Position numbers and translations under genes: made by a program. A stretch of 64,000 nt of DNA from contig NZ_FOSB01000002.1 in the NCBI RefSeq assembly GCF_900114165.1, positions 517,055 to 581,054 on the forward strand, given 5' to 3'. This document shows positions 37,054 through 44,531 of the stretch, in pieces. Below the pieces are notes generated by a model that was given only the letters and a program-made list of their open reading frames with translations, was not told the origin of the DNA and ran no database searches. The stretch comes from Halobacillus dabanensis. GTDB taxonomy: Bacteria > Bacillota > Bacilli > Bacillales > Halobacillaceae. Each line of letters starts with the position of its first letter. Positions within the stretch are counted from its first letter, which is position 1.

Positions 37054-38243
37054 AATTCCGAGAGAAAGCCTAAGGTAACTAAAAGGCTGATGACGGCAAA
37101 AAAAGCCGTTGCTATAGAGAAGAAGAGCGGCCGCTCCTTCCTCATCCAAAAGCTTAGACAGTAGACGAAGGCCGGAAATGGGAAAAGAATACTGGTGATT
37201 TCCCAGGAGGTAAATAAAAAGGCAATCGCCAGGAACAAGGCCAAGTATCCAGAGATCTTCCTCACATCAAGCAGTCTCTTCCGTTCGCCTGCCTCTTTTA
37301 CTTCCCAGGAACCAAGCGCTTCTTCTGTTCGCTTCAGCTTGTGTGGTTTGTCTGCTTGATAATAGAAGTACATCGGCTGGAAATAAGGGATTTTCCCATG
37401 GAGCGAACTTTTCCCCCAGGCAAACGATTGACCAGCAAGCGGGAACGTCTCGTATGGGGACTTCGATTCTTCTTCCCCCTCTGGATAAGCAGGAGAAGGG
37501 GTATGTTCGGTACCGATGGAAAAGACGATGCGCTGATTTTCCGTCTGCCCGAAGTATTTGCGCCATCTTAGGGTACGAATCGAGGAAAAAAAGAAACGCC
37601 ATAACTGTCGCCGTACTGTGTATGCCATACTCGTGTCGACAGGAATCCACCCTTCCTCTTCCAGGTAAATCTCATTCCAAACATGGGCCTGGTGTTTCCC
37701 CATCGCAAAAGCTCCGACCATGACGCGGCAGGGAATTCCTAATGAGCGACAAAGGGAAGCATACAGGAATGAGTACTCGCCGCAATCGCCTTTTTTCTCC
37801 TTCAAGAAATGATCGACCCCGCGAGCTTTGACAGGGAACTTGTATGTATAATTTCTGATCATGTACTGGAACAATAACCACGCTTTTTCTTTATTGCCAG
37901 AGGCCTTTTCTGTTACATTTGCAGCCATCTCTTCTATCTCCTCGTTCACAGGGATCATGACTGTTGAGCGTGTGTAGTTTTCTATTTCTTCATCAGTCAA
38001 AGGAGAGGATCCATTTGTTTTCTCCTGCAGCCCGACTCTATAGGAAGCGTGGACCTGTTCCCCTGGAGCCAGTTCATAGTAACTGATCCGGTTGCCGATC
38101 GCGTCGTCGTATTCCTGCACAGGGGAGCGCTTCTCTTCAGATAAAAGGGTCTGTGTCTCTGTTTTTGGCGGGTTTGCCAGCCATACTTTCACATTGTCTG
38201 ACGTTTGGTTCTTATATTGAAAAGAGTAATTTACCTTCTTCAC
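37041..38243 (-). CDS. Transglutaminase-like (cysteine protease fold) membrane protein
   Basis: This protein of about 400 residues has an N-terminal beta domain and then a transglutaminase-like core. The triad is Cys (KKGDCGEYSFLYASLCRSLG), His (HQAHVWNEIYLEEEGW) and Asp (PVDTSMAY), and three or four TM helices lie in the last 85 residues. No signal peptide is seen, so the catalytic domain is probably cytoplasmic. The GTG at 38243 lies 4 nt after the stop of the DCC gene, with GTAGGTGA upstream; an alternative TTG at 38300 would overlap that gene by 53 nt. It is the last gene of the toxin-maturation operon and is a candidate protease for precursor processing. The C-terminal FFGA and stop derive from repeat A. 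Confidence 0.75.
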   Translation of the reverse strand: MKKVNYSFQYKNQTSDNVKVWLANPPKTETQTLLSEEKRSPVQEYDDAIGNRISYYELAPGEQVHASYRVGLQEKTNGSSPLTDEEIENYTRSTVMIPVNEEIEEMAANVTEKASGNKEKAWLLFQYMIRNYTYKFPVKARGVDHFLKEKKGDCGEYSFLYASLCRSLGIPCRVMVGAFAMGKHQAHVWNEIYLEEEGWIPVDTSMAYTVRRQLWRFFFSSIRTLRWRKYFGQTENQRIVFSIGTEHTPSPAYPEGEEESKSPYETFPLAGQSFAWGKSSLHGKIPYFQPMYFYYQADKPHKLKRTEEALGSWEVKEAGERKRLLDVRKISGYLALFLAIAFLFTSWEITSILFPFPAFVYCLSFWMRKERPLFFSIATAFFAVISLLVTLGFLSEFFGA

Positions 38244-38247
38244 TACT

Positions 38248-38667
38248 TCACCTACTTTTCTGCTTCGGGATCGGACAGGATCCTCCCTCACAACCTCCAA
38301 CAGGGAGAATCGTCCTTCGCTCAGCTAACCAGTCATAGAGCCTGGAACCAGCTCCTGCCCAAATGGATAGCTGTAGGAAAGGGACGAAAACCCAAAAGAG
38401 CGGGAGCTGCTTCAAGATTCTTTGAATGCTGAAGATGCCTGTTTCGGTTTTCCTGTCTTTCAATCGGATGGTGTGCATCCTTTTTTCTGCTGCTTCTTTA
38501 TTAATATGATACCTCTCCAGCACAGAATTGTCTCTGATCGTTTCATACTGGAACTTATGTCTTGTATCAAGCTTTTTAATGATTCCCATACTTTTCGAAC
38601 AAACCGGACAAAACGAATCGTAAAAGATAATGACTTTCGGTCGATTATTGGACTTGTTTCGTCTCAT
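38248..38667 (-). CDS. DCC-family thiol-disulfide oxidoreductase (DUF393)
   Basis: This is a 139-aa protein. The N-terminal VIIFYDSFCPVCSKSM carries the redox CxxC of the DCC/YuxK family, with an LDTRHKFQYETIRD second strand. The C-terminal tail has another Cys pair (GGCEGGSCPIP). It overlaps the HTTM gene by 23 nt, so translation is coupled. DCC proteins commonly sit beside HTTM-domain proteins. The neighbouring precursor peptide has no Cys, so the redox target is probably another partner. Confidence 0.85.
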   Translation of the reverse strand: MRRNKSNNRPKVIIFYDSFCPVCSKSMGIIKKLDTRHKFQYETIRDNSVLERYHINKEAAEKRMHTIRLKDRKTETGIFSIQRILKQLPLFWVFVPFLQLSIWAGAGSRLYDWLAERRTILPVGGCEGGSCPIPKQKSR

Positions 38668-39604
38668 AATTTTTCACCTTCGTGTTTTGGAATTTATCCC
38701 TGAATTTGGCTGCTGATTTACTAACATATGCAAAGACTTTTTGGTATTCTCGATCAGTCAGCATGAGAAGCTGCATCGTGATCATGGCAGCGGAAAATGT
38801 GAAAAGACCCATGACGACGGCTATCCCTATGTGTAAAGCGACGATATTAAACATGGCCAAATATTTGGTGTACCGATTCAAAAGTAAAAACGGAAAAGAC
38901 AATTGAATGAATATCGCACTATAAGCACCGATCATCAATATAATTTCCGATGAGGAGATAATCGTCTGGAAAAAAGGATGGGTGTATTCTCCGACTTGTA
39001 AGATATAATAGAGTGCTGTTCCATTCGTCCACATCTCCCCCATCACTTTGTGTAAGCCTGATGATAAGTACATCAAGCATAGTTGCAGGATAGAAGCTAG
39101 AACGGCAAGGTTATGTAGCGCATTCGATAATGGTTTAGGTGTGGAGGCCTTTCCGATTTTACGCGTACGATCGATCGAGAAATGGCTGGCTGTATTGGCA
39201 AAAATCAAATACAACAGAATAATCCGCATAATGTTATCGCCGCCGTCTAGTATCAGTACATTGGCGTGCTGCAGGGACCATAAGAAGAGGAAATTAAGCA
39301 CGGCCACCGTCCGGTTCATGAAGCCTACGGTAAACAAAAGGGCAAACAAGATCCCTAAATGGAAAATGACTTCAAAATACACCATAGAGTCCGAGAGCTG
39401 ATACAACGAAAAGTTGCTCGTCAATGTCATCTGGTCTCTCAAGCTATCATGGCTCTGCATGCCATTCGGTCCCCAAAGGAATCTTCTTTGAGCATAGTGA
39501 ATCAAATACATATACAAAATCAACAATCCGAACGAAATCCTGAGAATGCTAGTTCCGATCAACATATGTTTTTTGTTTGTCAGTTTATCAAAAAACTGTT
39601 TCAT
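38645..39604 (-). CDS. HTTM-domain (SdpB-like) membrane protein
   Basis: This is a 319-aa protein with seven to eight TM helices. The N-terminal SILRISFGLLILYMYLIHYAQRRFLWGPNGMQS and the region LSSGLHKVMGEMWTNGTALYYIL match HTTM proteins, relatives of vitamin K gamma-carboxylase and of SdpB from the B. subtilis SdpABC toxin system. The ATG at 39602-39604 follows AAGGAGGG by 7 nt; the longer frame starts inside the preceding gene. SdpB is required for maturation of the SdpC toxin; a similar role here is inferred from the operon. Confidence 0.85.
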   Translation of the reverse strand: MKQFFDKLTNKKHMLIGTSILRISFGLLILYMYLIHYAQRRFLWGPNGMQSHDSLRDQMTLTSNFSLYQLSDSMVYFEVIFHLGILFALLFTVGFMNRTVAVLNFLFLWSLQHANVLILDGGDNIMRIILLYLIFANTASHFSIDRTRKIGKASTPKPLSNALHNLAVLASILQLCLMYLSSGLHKVMGEMWTNGTALYYILQVGEYTHPFFQTIISSSEIILMIGAYSAIFIQLSFPFLLLNRYTKYLAMFNIVALHIGIAVVMGLFTFSAAMITMQLLMLTDREYQKVFAYVSKSAAKFRDKFQNTKVKNYETKQVQ

Positions 39605-39627
39605 CGACCTTCCCTCCTTGAAGTGAT

Positions 39628-40284
39628 TCAATCAAAGACAGGGGAAACTGCAACATAATCCACCCACTCAAACTCGTGGAGGTTGACTTCCCTTTCATAA
39701 TCCTCATTATCTTTTTCCGAAAAAGGCTTAGCTTTTGTTTCCTGCATGATGATTTGTGTTTTTTCGATATCCTTATTGGGATAGACACTCCGCACATACG
39801 ACTGTGCATAGCGGTTCAATGCTTCTAAAGCATATTCATCTTGTTTCTTCGTGCGCTCATTTTCAAGCATGTGTTCATAATCTTCACGATCTAAATTCTT
39901 TTCCTCGATCGTTTGGGAAATTTTCAATGTCACTTCATCCGTCTGATACAGGGAAGTGAACGCTCCCCGTTGAATTCGAACTAAGCGATTGTACGGGGTG
40001 AATCGGTTATCCTGGTTTTTCTCGATCATGAATGTCGTTAAATCGAGCCAGTCTGTCTTTTCTCCATCCGCGAGCTCAGCACGGACGAGAAATTTATTAT
40101 TCGTGGAAGCTGGGTTTGGAGCAAACAGCCGCCAGTTTTGGGAAAATACCGGCTCCATATAGCCATTGATGGCAAAACTATATTTCGCTTTGACAGGGTT
40201 GAAAGGAGTAAGATAAAGAACAGTAAACAACAAATGCCCGGCAAATAGAAAAAGAGATAAGATAATCAGAACTTTTTTTATCAT
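39628..40284 (-). CDS. DUF5819-family membrane-anchored protein
   Basis: This is a 218-aa protein with one N-terminal TM helix (about residues 4-24) and an extracytoplasmic domain. The motif NWRLFAPNPASTNNKFLVRAE (W-x-L-F-A-P-x-P) is characteristic of DUF5819, which also resembles the NW..F ... P motif of SdpA. RBS AGAGGTGACC precedes the ATG. The stop lies 24 nt before the HTTM start. DUF5819 and HTTM genes are commonly adjacent; by position this protein takes the role of SdpA in toxin maturation (inference). Confidence 0.8.
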   Translation of the reverse strand: MIKKVLIILSLFLFAGHLLFTVLYLTPFNPVKAKYSFAINGYMEPVFSQNWRLFAPNPASTNNKFLVRAELADGEKTDWLDLTTFMIEKNQDNRFTPYNRLVRIQRGAFTSLYQTDEVTLKISQTIEEKNLDREDYEHMLENERTKKQDEYALEALNRYAQSYVRSVYPNKDIEKTQIIMQETKAKPFSEKDNEDYEREVNLHEFEWVDYVAVSPVFD

Positions 40285-40311
40285 AAGGTCACCTCTTATA
40301 ATTGCAACTCA

Positions 40312-40337
40312 CCTGCCCCCTGAAACAGAGGGCAGGG
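40312..40337 (-). promoter_or_regulatory. Intercistronic hairpin between precursor gene and maturation genes
   Basis: CTGCCC / GGGCAG with extra G-C pairs in an 87-nt gap and no T-run. It is a likely mRNA processing or stabilising element that sets a higher precursor level. Confidence 0.5.
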
Positions 40338-40371
40338 AATTACGGTGTTAGTGGTAATCTAAGTATGGATG

Positions 40372-40710
40372 TTATTGGTCAAATACGACCTTCACATCTT
40401 CATAATCTTCCTGTGACGTCTGGACAGAGCTGCCACCTAATTGGTCTTTAGCCCAGTCGTAGGCGTCCGCCCCTGCTTTAGCTGTTACACCCGCGACAAA
40501 AGCACCACCCGCTACAGCTGCTCCTTTAAGTGCATACGCTCCAACGACAGCTGGAATCGCTTCAGGAGTTGCACCGTCAGCGGACACATTTTCTACTTCT
40601 ACCGTAGATTGTGAATCGATATCATCGGTACTCGCCAAAGCGGAAGTGGCTGTCGTCCCTCCAGTAAATAACCCTAAAGCCAAAGTGCCAGCAATCAATT
40701 GTTTTTTCAT
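40372..40710 (-). CDS. Secreted Gly/Ala-rich peptide precursor, candidate toxin
   Basis: This is a 112-aa precursor. The signal peptide has KK, a hydrophobic core and A-T-S-A-L-A (residues 21-26), a good signal peptidase I site. Then comes an acidic pro-region (27-50), followed by a hydrophobic Gly/Ala segment at 51-80 (AVVGAYALKGAAVAGGAFVAG) and a polar acidic tail. There is no Cys. GGAGGAG precedes the ATG. It is first in an operon with DUF5819, HTTM, DCC and transglutaminase-like genes. Size and layout (signal, pro-region, membrane-active segment) parallel SdpC-type killing factors, although no sequence identity can be claimed. Confidence 0.7.
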   Translation of the reverse strand: MKKQLIAGTLALGLFTGGTTATSALASTDDIDSQSTVEVENVSADGATPEAIPAVVGAYALKGAAVAGGAFVAGVTAKAGADAYDWAKDQLGGSSVQTSQEDYEDVKVVFDQ

Positions 40711-40944
40711 TATTATTCTCCTCCTTCAGTAATCTTCCCAGGCCCTAAGTACTACCAACACCAAAAGTTATCCGCCCCATGAATCCCCCCTCTCAAATTG
40801 TCCTAATTTTTCAACATTTATTTCTAAATCAATGGTATCATTGTATTGCTCAAAGCTGTATTTCGCATGTCACTGAATTTATTTGACGATTTGTGCTTTC
40901 ATTTTTCAAACTTTGCGCAATATGAATCAAGGAAGTGATCTAAT

Positions 40945-42204
40945 ATGGAAATGGGAAAAATAGTGAAATATTATCGAGTGAAAAAAGGGATGAGTCAGGA
41001 AGAAGTAGCCGAATCCATTGTTTCCCCGTCTTATTTATCAAGAATCGAGAACAACAAAACAACCGTGGATAAAGAGACCCTTATCCTATTGCTTCAAAGA
41101 GTCGGCGTCGATTATGAGGAGATTAGATCAGACGAGGGAAAAATAAAAAAACTCCTCCATCAATGGGAAGAGCCGCTCTTGGATAATAGAAAAGAGGAGT
41201 GTGAACGCATTTACAACGAACTGCAACCGTTGATTCACCCCATTACAAATACGCAGCTTCAGGCGGAATATCATATAAAGAAAATCCGGGCAGCCATCAT
41301 TTTGAATACATATGAAGATTTGGATCATTCACTCAGGTTCATAAACGACTTCTACGAGACATTATCCTCCAGAAACCGTTTCTTTTACTATAAACATCTC
41401 GGAAACTACTACTGGGTCACCAACCAACAAGAGAAAGCCGTAAGTGAATTCGAAAAGGGTTTGGCAGAGTATTCATCTATCCATCTGAGTGAACTGGAAA
41501 AGGCTGATATCTATTACCTTTATGCCTTGTCCCTTTATGTGCACCAAAAAGCAACCTTAAGTTATTCCTATGCCCATACGGCCCTCACGATCTTTCAAAA
41601 CAACTATAAACCGCGGCAGTGCTTAAAGATTCACATCCATATCGGAATTTGCTTCAGCAATATCGGTGACGTCCATTCCGCCCTGTCTAACTTTGAAAAA
41701 GCCAAAGTCCTAACGGCAGAAATCGGTGATGAAGAAAATCTCGGTATTATCTATCACAATATGGCGACGATGCATTTACGAAAGAGAGAAATGTCTCTTT
41801 CCATCACCTACTTAAAAAAAGCCATGAAATATAAGGAAAAAACTAGTCTAAGTTACTTCCAATCATTCGTGTTACTGCTATTCGTCTACTTACTGGAGGA
41901 TAAAAGAGAAGAATGCCACAACGAGATAAACGAACATGTCGAAATGGCAGAACAATTGCCGGAGGACCACACGCTTACGAAAGAATTCTGGTTCTTCTAT
42001 AATTTCTTCAAGGTCGATGAGAAGAAATGGGAGGAATATGTAAAAAAAGAGTTTCTACCCTCATTAAAAAAATATCGAAAAATCCAAGAAATGGAAAGGT
42101 ATTCGAGATTTTTGGGAGAATACTATGAATCAAAGGGGGGATATAAGAAAGCTGCAGCCTACTATAAATTAGCGCTGGACTGTAACCATGTTGTTGATTA
42201 TTAA
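40945..42204 (+). CDS. HTH-TPR regulator, RRNPP-type peptide receptor
   Basis: This is a 419-aa protein. An N-terminal XRE-type HTH (IVKYYRVKKGMSQEEVAESI ... YLSRIENNKTTVDKETL) is followed by about 340 residues of TPR-like helical repeats (for example GNYYWVTNQQEKAVSEFEKGL and GDVHSALSNFEKAKVL). This is the architecture of PlcR, NprR, Rgg-like and AimR receptors, which bind short re-imported peptides. RBS AAGGAAGTGATC precedes the ATG. It is divergent from the toxin operon (234-nt gap) and 30 nt upstream of a small exported pro-peptide gene. Confidence 0.85.
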   Translation: MEMGKIVKYYRVKKGMSQEEVAESIVSPSYLSRIENNKTTVDKETLILLLQRVGVDYEEIRSDEGKIKKLLHQWEEPLLDNRKEECERIYNELQPLIHPITNTQLQAEYHIKKIRAAIILNTYEDLDHSLRFINDFYETLSSRNRFFYYKHLGNYYWVTNQQEKAVSEFEKGLAEYSSIHLSELEKADIYYLYALSLYVHQKATLSYSYAHTALTIFQNNYKPRQCLKIHIHIGICFSNIGDVHSALSNFEKAKVLTAEIGDEENLGIIYHNMATMHLRKREMSLSITYLKKAMKYKEKTSLSYFQSFVLLLFVYLLEDKREECHNEINEHVEMAEQLPEDHTLTKEFWFFYNFFKVDEKKWEEYVKKEFLPSLKKYRKIQEMERYSRFLGEYYESKGGYKKAAAYYKLALDCNHVVDY

Positions 42205-42234
42205 TCACATCTTCATTCTATGAGGGGGAATTTG

Positions 42235-42420
42235 ATGAAAAAATTCATGATCATGACCGGTTTCATTTTCGTATTACTAGGCAGTACCGCTTCCGTCGTT
42301 GCTGCAGATGCTGTTCATAACAGTCAAAACGGAATAGGAAATAGCGAAGTTGCACAAAAGGATCACCCCACACCACCTGAAGTCAATCCGCATGGGGATG
42401 AACTTCCTCCAAGCAATTAA
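42235..42420 (+). CDS. Exported pro-peptide, candidate quorum-sensing signal
   Basis: This is a 61-aa protein with an N-terminal signal (MKKFMIMTGFIFVLLGSTAS, cleavage near VVAA), then a short polar pro-region and a Pro/His-rich C-terminus ending NPHGDELPPSN. The ATG at 42235 follows GAGGGGG by 5 nt; the frame is open from 42220. It lies directly behind the HTH-TPR receptor gene, the standard order for RRNPP receptor-propeptide cassettes. The mature signal is probably derived from the C-terminal residues (inference). Confidence 0.72.
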   Translation: MKKFMIMTGFIFVLLGSTASVVAADAVHNSQNGIGNSEVAQKDHPTPPEVNPHGDELPPSN

Positions 42421-42470
42421 TACTTAACTGTCTCTCTTCAGAAGGCAGCCGTATAAGTAATCAATCCATA

Positions 42471-42510
42471 AAAAGCGAACCATCCTACTCTTTAGGTGGT
42501 TCGCTTTTCT
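42471..42510 (+). terminator. Terminator of the receptor-propeptide operon
   Basis: The stem AAAAGCGAACCATCC / GGTGGTTCGCTTTT, with one wobble, is followed by T-rich sequence. Confidence 0.8.
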
Positions 42511-42548
42511 ATTCATAAGCTAAGTGGTGTTCGTCCACACCATCCTTT

Positions 42549-42583
42549 AGCACGCTGACACAACGGGCGTCAAACACCAAAAG
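42549..42583. repeat. Dispersed repeat A, degenerate copy 6
   Basis: GCACGCTGACACAACGGGCG followed by TCAAACACCAAAAG; it has several changes from the consensus. Confidence 0.5.
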
Positions 42584-42681
42584 ACGAACAATACAAACGA
42601 ATAATATAAAAATGTTCACATTAACCCTTGTGTAGGAATCTAGTGTTTGCTATAGTAGCACCGTACCCAATTACATATCGT

Positions 42682-42752
42682 ACTCGTATATTCTCAGTAA
42701 TAAGGTCTGAGCGTCTCTACCTGGTTCCCAATAAAAGAACTAGACTACGAGT
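42682..42752 (+). ncRNA. Purine riboswitch aptamer (guanine-type)
   Basis: P1 pairs ACTCGTA with TACGAGT. P2 is CTCAG / CTGAG around the loop TAATAAGG. The junction has GTCTCTACC as in known purine aptamers (TCTACC). P3 is CTGGTTC / GAACTAG, followed by GACTACGAG. The C in GACTACG at the ligand-discriminating position (74 in xpt numbering) indicates guanine/hypoxanthine rather than adenine. It lies 169 nt upstream of the nucleosidase lipoprotein gene. Confidence 0.88.
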
Positions 42753-42820
42753 TGAAGCCATACAGTTGTGCACACGTGCAGCTATTTTTAGCCTTGCCGC
42801 TGAACCGAGCTTCGACTTTT

Positions 42821-42862
42821 TGTAGTCTAAAAGGTAGAACATCTACTTTTTAGGCTTTTTTA
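42821..42862 (+). terminator. Expression platform terminator of the purine riboswitch
   Basis: GTCTAAAAGGTAGA / TCTACTTTTTAGGC is followed by TTTTTT. GTAGTC (42821-42826) can alternatively pair with GACTAC (42743-42748) in the 3' side of P1, giving an antiterminator when no ligand is bound. Confidence 0.78.
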
Positions 42863-42920
42863 TTACTCGAAAAACGACGTATTGATAGTAATTGCAAACT
42901 ACATCAAGGGAGCGTTACAC

Positions 42921-43799
42921 ATGAAAAACATTCGCAGCATCACATTTGCACTTATCATTACTTTATTCTTCTCTTTCCTTGTCGGATGTCAAAGTTCCAC
43001 AGAGAACGAAACATCGGCATCTGCGGAAGAAAACGACCAGCAGCCGATCATCATCCAGGGGCCAATGCCGATTGAAGCGGAAAACTTCGCAGCAAAGCTT
43101 GAAAATGTAGAGGAAGAAACATCCGGAAACTTTTTATTTTATAAAGGCGAGGTCAATGATTACCCCGTCATAGTTATGAAAACGGGCAAAGGAATGGAAA
43201 ATACAGCTGCCGCTACGGCGATCGCTATAGAAAAATTCGACCCTAAAGCCATCATAAACCAGGGGACTTCCGGCGGTCACGATCCGGATTTACATGTGTT
43301 TGATATCGTCCTGGGAGAAAGAATGGTCAACATCGGTTCATTGAAAACTGGAAATAGAGATGAAGGAGAAGGCATCGCTCCAACCGAATGGATTCCGATG
43401 GACCTGATGGCATCAGAAGGAAGTGCCGGAGAAGACCCGGACGCGGAAAACATCCGCTACTTTGAAGGAGATAAAGATTTACTTGCTGCAGCAAAAGCAG
43501 TCAAGAAAACACATGAAGAAGGTAAAGTCGTAGAGGGAACAATCGGGTCTGCCGACGTATGGAACAACGAAGTCGATCGCATCCAGTGGTTCCACGAAAA
43601 CTACGGAACGTCTGTAGAGGAAATGGAAACAGCTTCCGGCGCGCAAATCGCTAAAGCTTATGACGTCCCTTACCTAGGCGTTCGGATATTATCCAATAAC
43701 AAAACGAATGGTGGAGAATACAACCCTGACACAGCAGCAGCCAACCAGGAATATGTCTATAAAGTCGTAAAACAATATATTTCAACAGAAACAAAATAA
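42921..43799 (+). CDS. Exported nucleosidase/nucleoside phosphorylase lipoprotein
   Basis: This is a 292-aa protein. The lipoprotein signal has lipobox L-V-G-C (Cys at about residue 23). The mature part belongs to the PNP/UDP family of 5'-methylthioadenosine/S-adenosylhomocysteine nucleosidase type: AIINQGTSGGHDPDLHVFDIVLG, VEEMETASGAQIAKAYDVPYLGVRILSNN. ATG 42921 follows AAGGGAGCG; the frame is open from 42882. Most family members are cytoplasmic, so a surface-anchored one under a guanine-type riboswitch suggests salvage of external purine nucleosides. Confidence 0.88.
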   Translation: MKNIRSITFALIITLFFSFLVGCQSSTENETSASAEENDQQPIIIQGPMPIEAENFAAKLENVEEETSGNFLFYKGEVNDYPVIVMKTGKGMENTAAATAIAIEKFDPKAIINQGTSGGHDPDLHVFDIVLGERMVNIGSLKTGNRDEGEGIAPTEWIPMDLMASEGSAGEDPDAENIRYFEGDKDLLAAAKAVKKTHEEGKVVEGTIGSADVWNNEVDRIQWFHENYGTSVEEMETASGAQIAKAYDVPYLGVRILSNNKTNGGEYNPDTAAANQEYVYKVVKQYISTETK

Positions 43800-43806
43800 G
43801 CAAAAG

Positions 43807-43836
43807 AAGCGCAACTCGTCCATGAGTTGCGCTTTC
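43807..43836 (+). terminator. Terminator after the nucleosidase gene
   Basis: The perfect 11-bp stem AAGCGCAACTC / GAGTTGCGCTT has a 6-nt loop, then TTCC. Confidence 0.8.
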
Positions 43837-43869
43837 CTCATTTATTAAAAATGTTATAAGAAGTGGGCC

Positions 43870-43930
43870 TAACCATTGGTATTCCGCCATCCTATAGTCT
43901 GCTAATAGAACGGGGGTCAGGCACGAAAAA
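43870..43930. repeat. Dispersed repeat A, long copy 7
   Basis: AACCATTGGTATTCCGCC, then TATAGTCTGCTAATAGAACG, then GGGGTCAGGCACGAAAAAA. It abuts the stop of the 67-aa gene. Confidence 0.75.
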
Positions 43931-43931
43931 A

Positions 43932-44135
43932 CTAAAAATCATATAAGTAAGCGACTAGCTTGTCAAAGTCTTCATCAGAGGAACATTCAATTTGTAGATC
44001 AATAAAGGTCATGACGACTTCTTCATCCTCAAACGGAAAATGGCTGTTATCTACGTTGCTGATGATGTCCCTATTGGAAAGCCCCTTCGCCCGTAACACC
44101 TCAACTGCTTGCTTCATCGAAGATACTTCTGCCAT
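43932..44135 (-). CDS. 67-aa acidic hypothetical protein
   Basis: A 67-residue protein (MAEVSSMKQAVEVLRAKGLS ... DDFDKL-type acidic helical end). AAGGAGG precedes the ATG. It has no domain I recognise. A decayed relative lies at 62281-62411, where the stretch SSMKQAVEVL is preserved, which supports this frame being a real gene family. Function unknown. Confidence 0.7.
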   Translation of the reverse strand: MAEVSSMKQAVEVLRAKGLSNRDIISNVDNSHFPFEDEEVVMTFIDLQIECSSDEDFDKLVAYLYDF

Positions 44136-44414
44136 TGTGTATGCCTCCTTGTTTCCTATAATCTCTTACACATGATTTTCCCCAACTTATTTTTAAAATA
44201 ACTAGAATAACGGGGAAAACAAACAAAATTAGAGACTGTCCCTATTATTTATTTACTACATAAGTATGGGAAATTCCTGCTTTCCATGGGAAGAGAAATT
44301 CAAATTAAAAGGTGCAGTTCCCACCGTCAATACTTGATCCTACACCACCCTCCCTTTAACAACACACAGCGGGAGTCAGGCACATATACTTAGCCAAAGT
44401 TACTATATTGTACG
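44136..44414. other. Intergenic region with another repeat A copy
   Basis: No gene is seen. Positions 44354-44386 hold ACACACAGCGGGAGTCAGGC followed by ACATATA, a further repeat A copy. Confidence 0.5.
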
Positions 44415-44457
44415 AAAAAACCTCCACTTCTTATTATCCAGGAAGTGGAGGTTTTTT
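44415..44457. terminator. Strong symmetric terminator
   Basis: AAAAAACCTCCACTTC / GAAGTGGAGGTTTTTT, a perfect 16-bp stem with an 11-nt loop. It lies 75 nt downstream of the NlpC-SLH gene on the minus strand. Confidence 0.9.
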
Positions 44458-44531
44458 AGGATGATTTGAATTTTGTTCAAATAAGAGGTTTAATCATCTA
44501 CCATTTGGGTTACAGGTAGACAGGAAACGGT

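Noticed and set aside
42628..42825. 65-codon frame upstream of the nucleosidase gene
   Set aside because: It lies across the purine riboswitch; the RNA structure explains the sequence better than a protein does.
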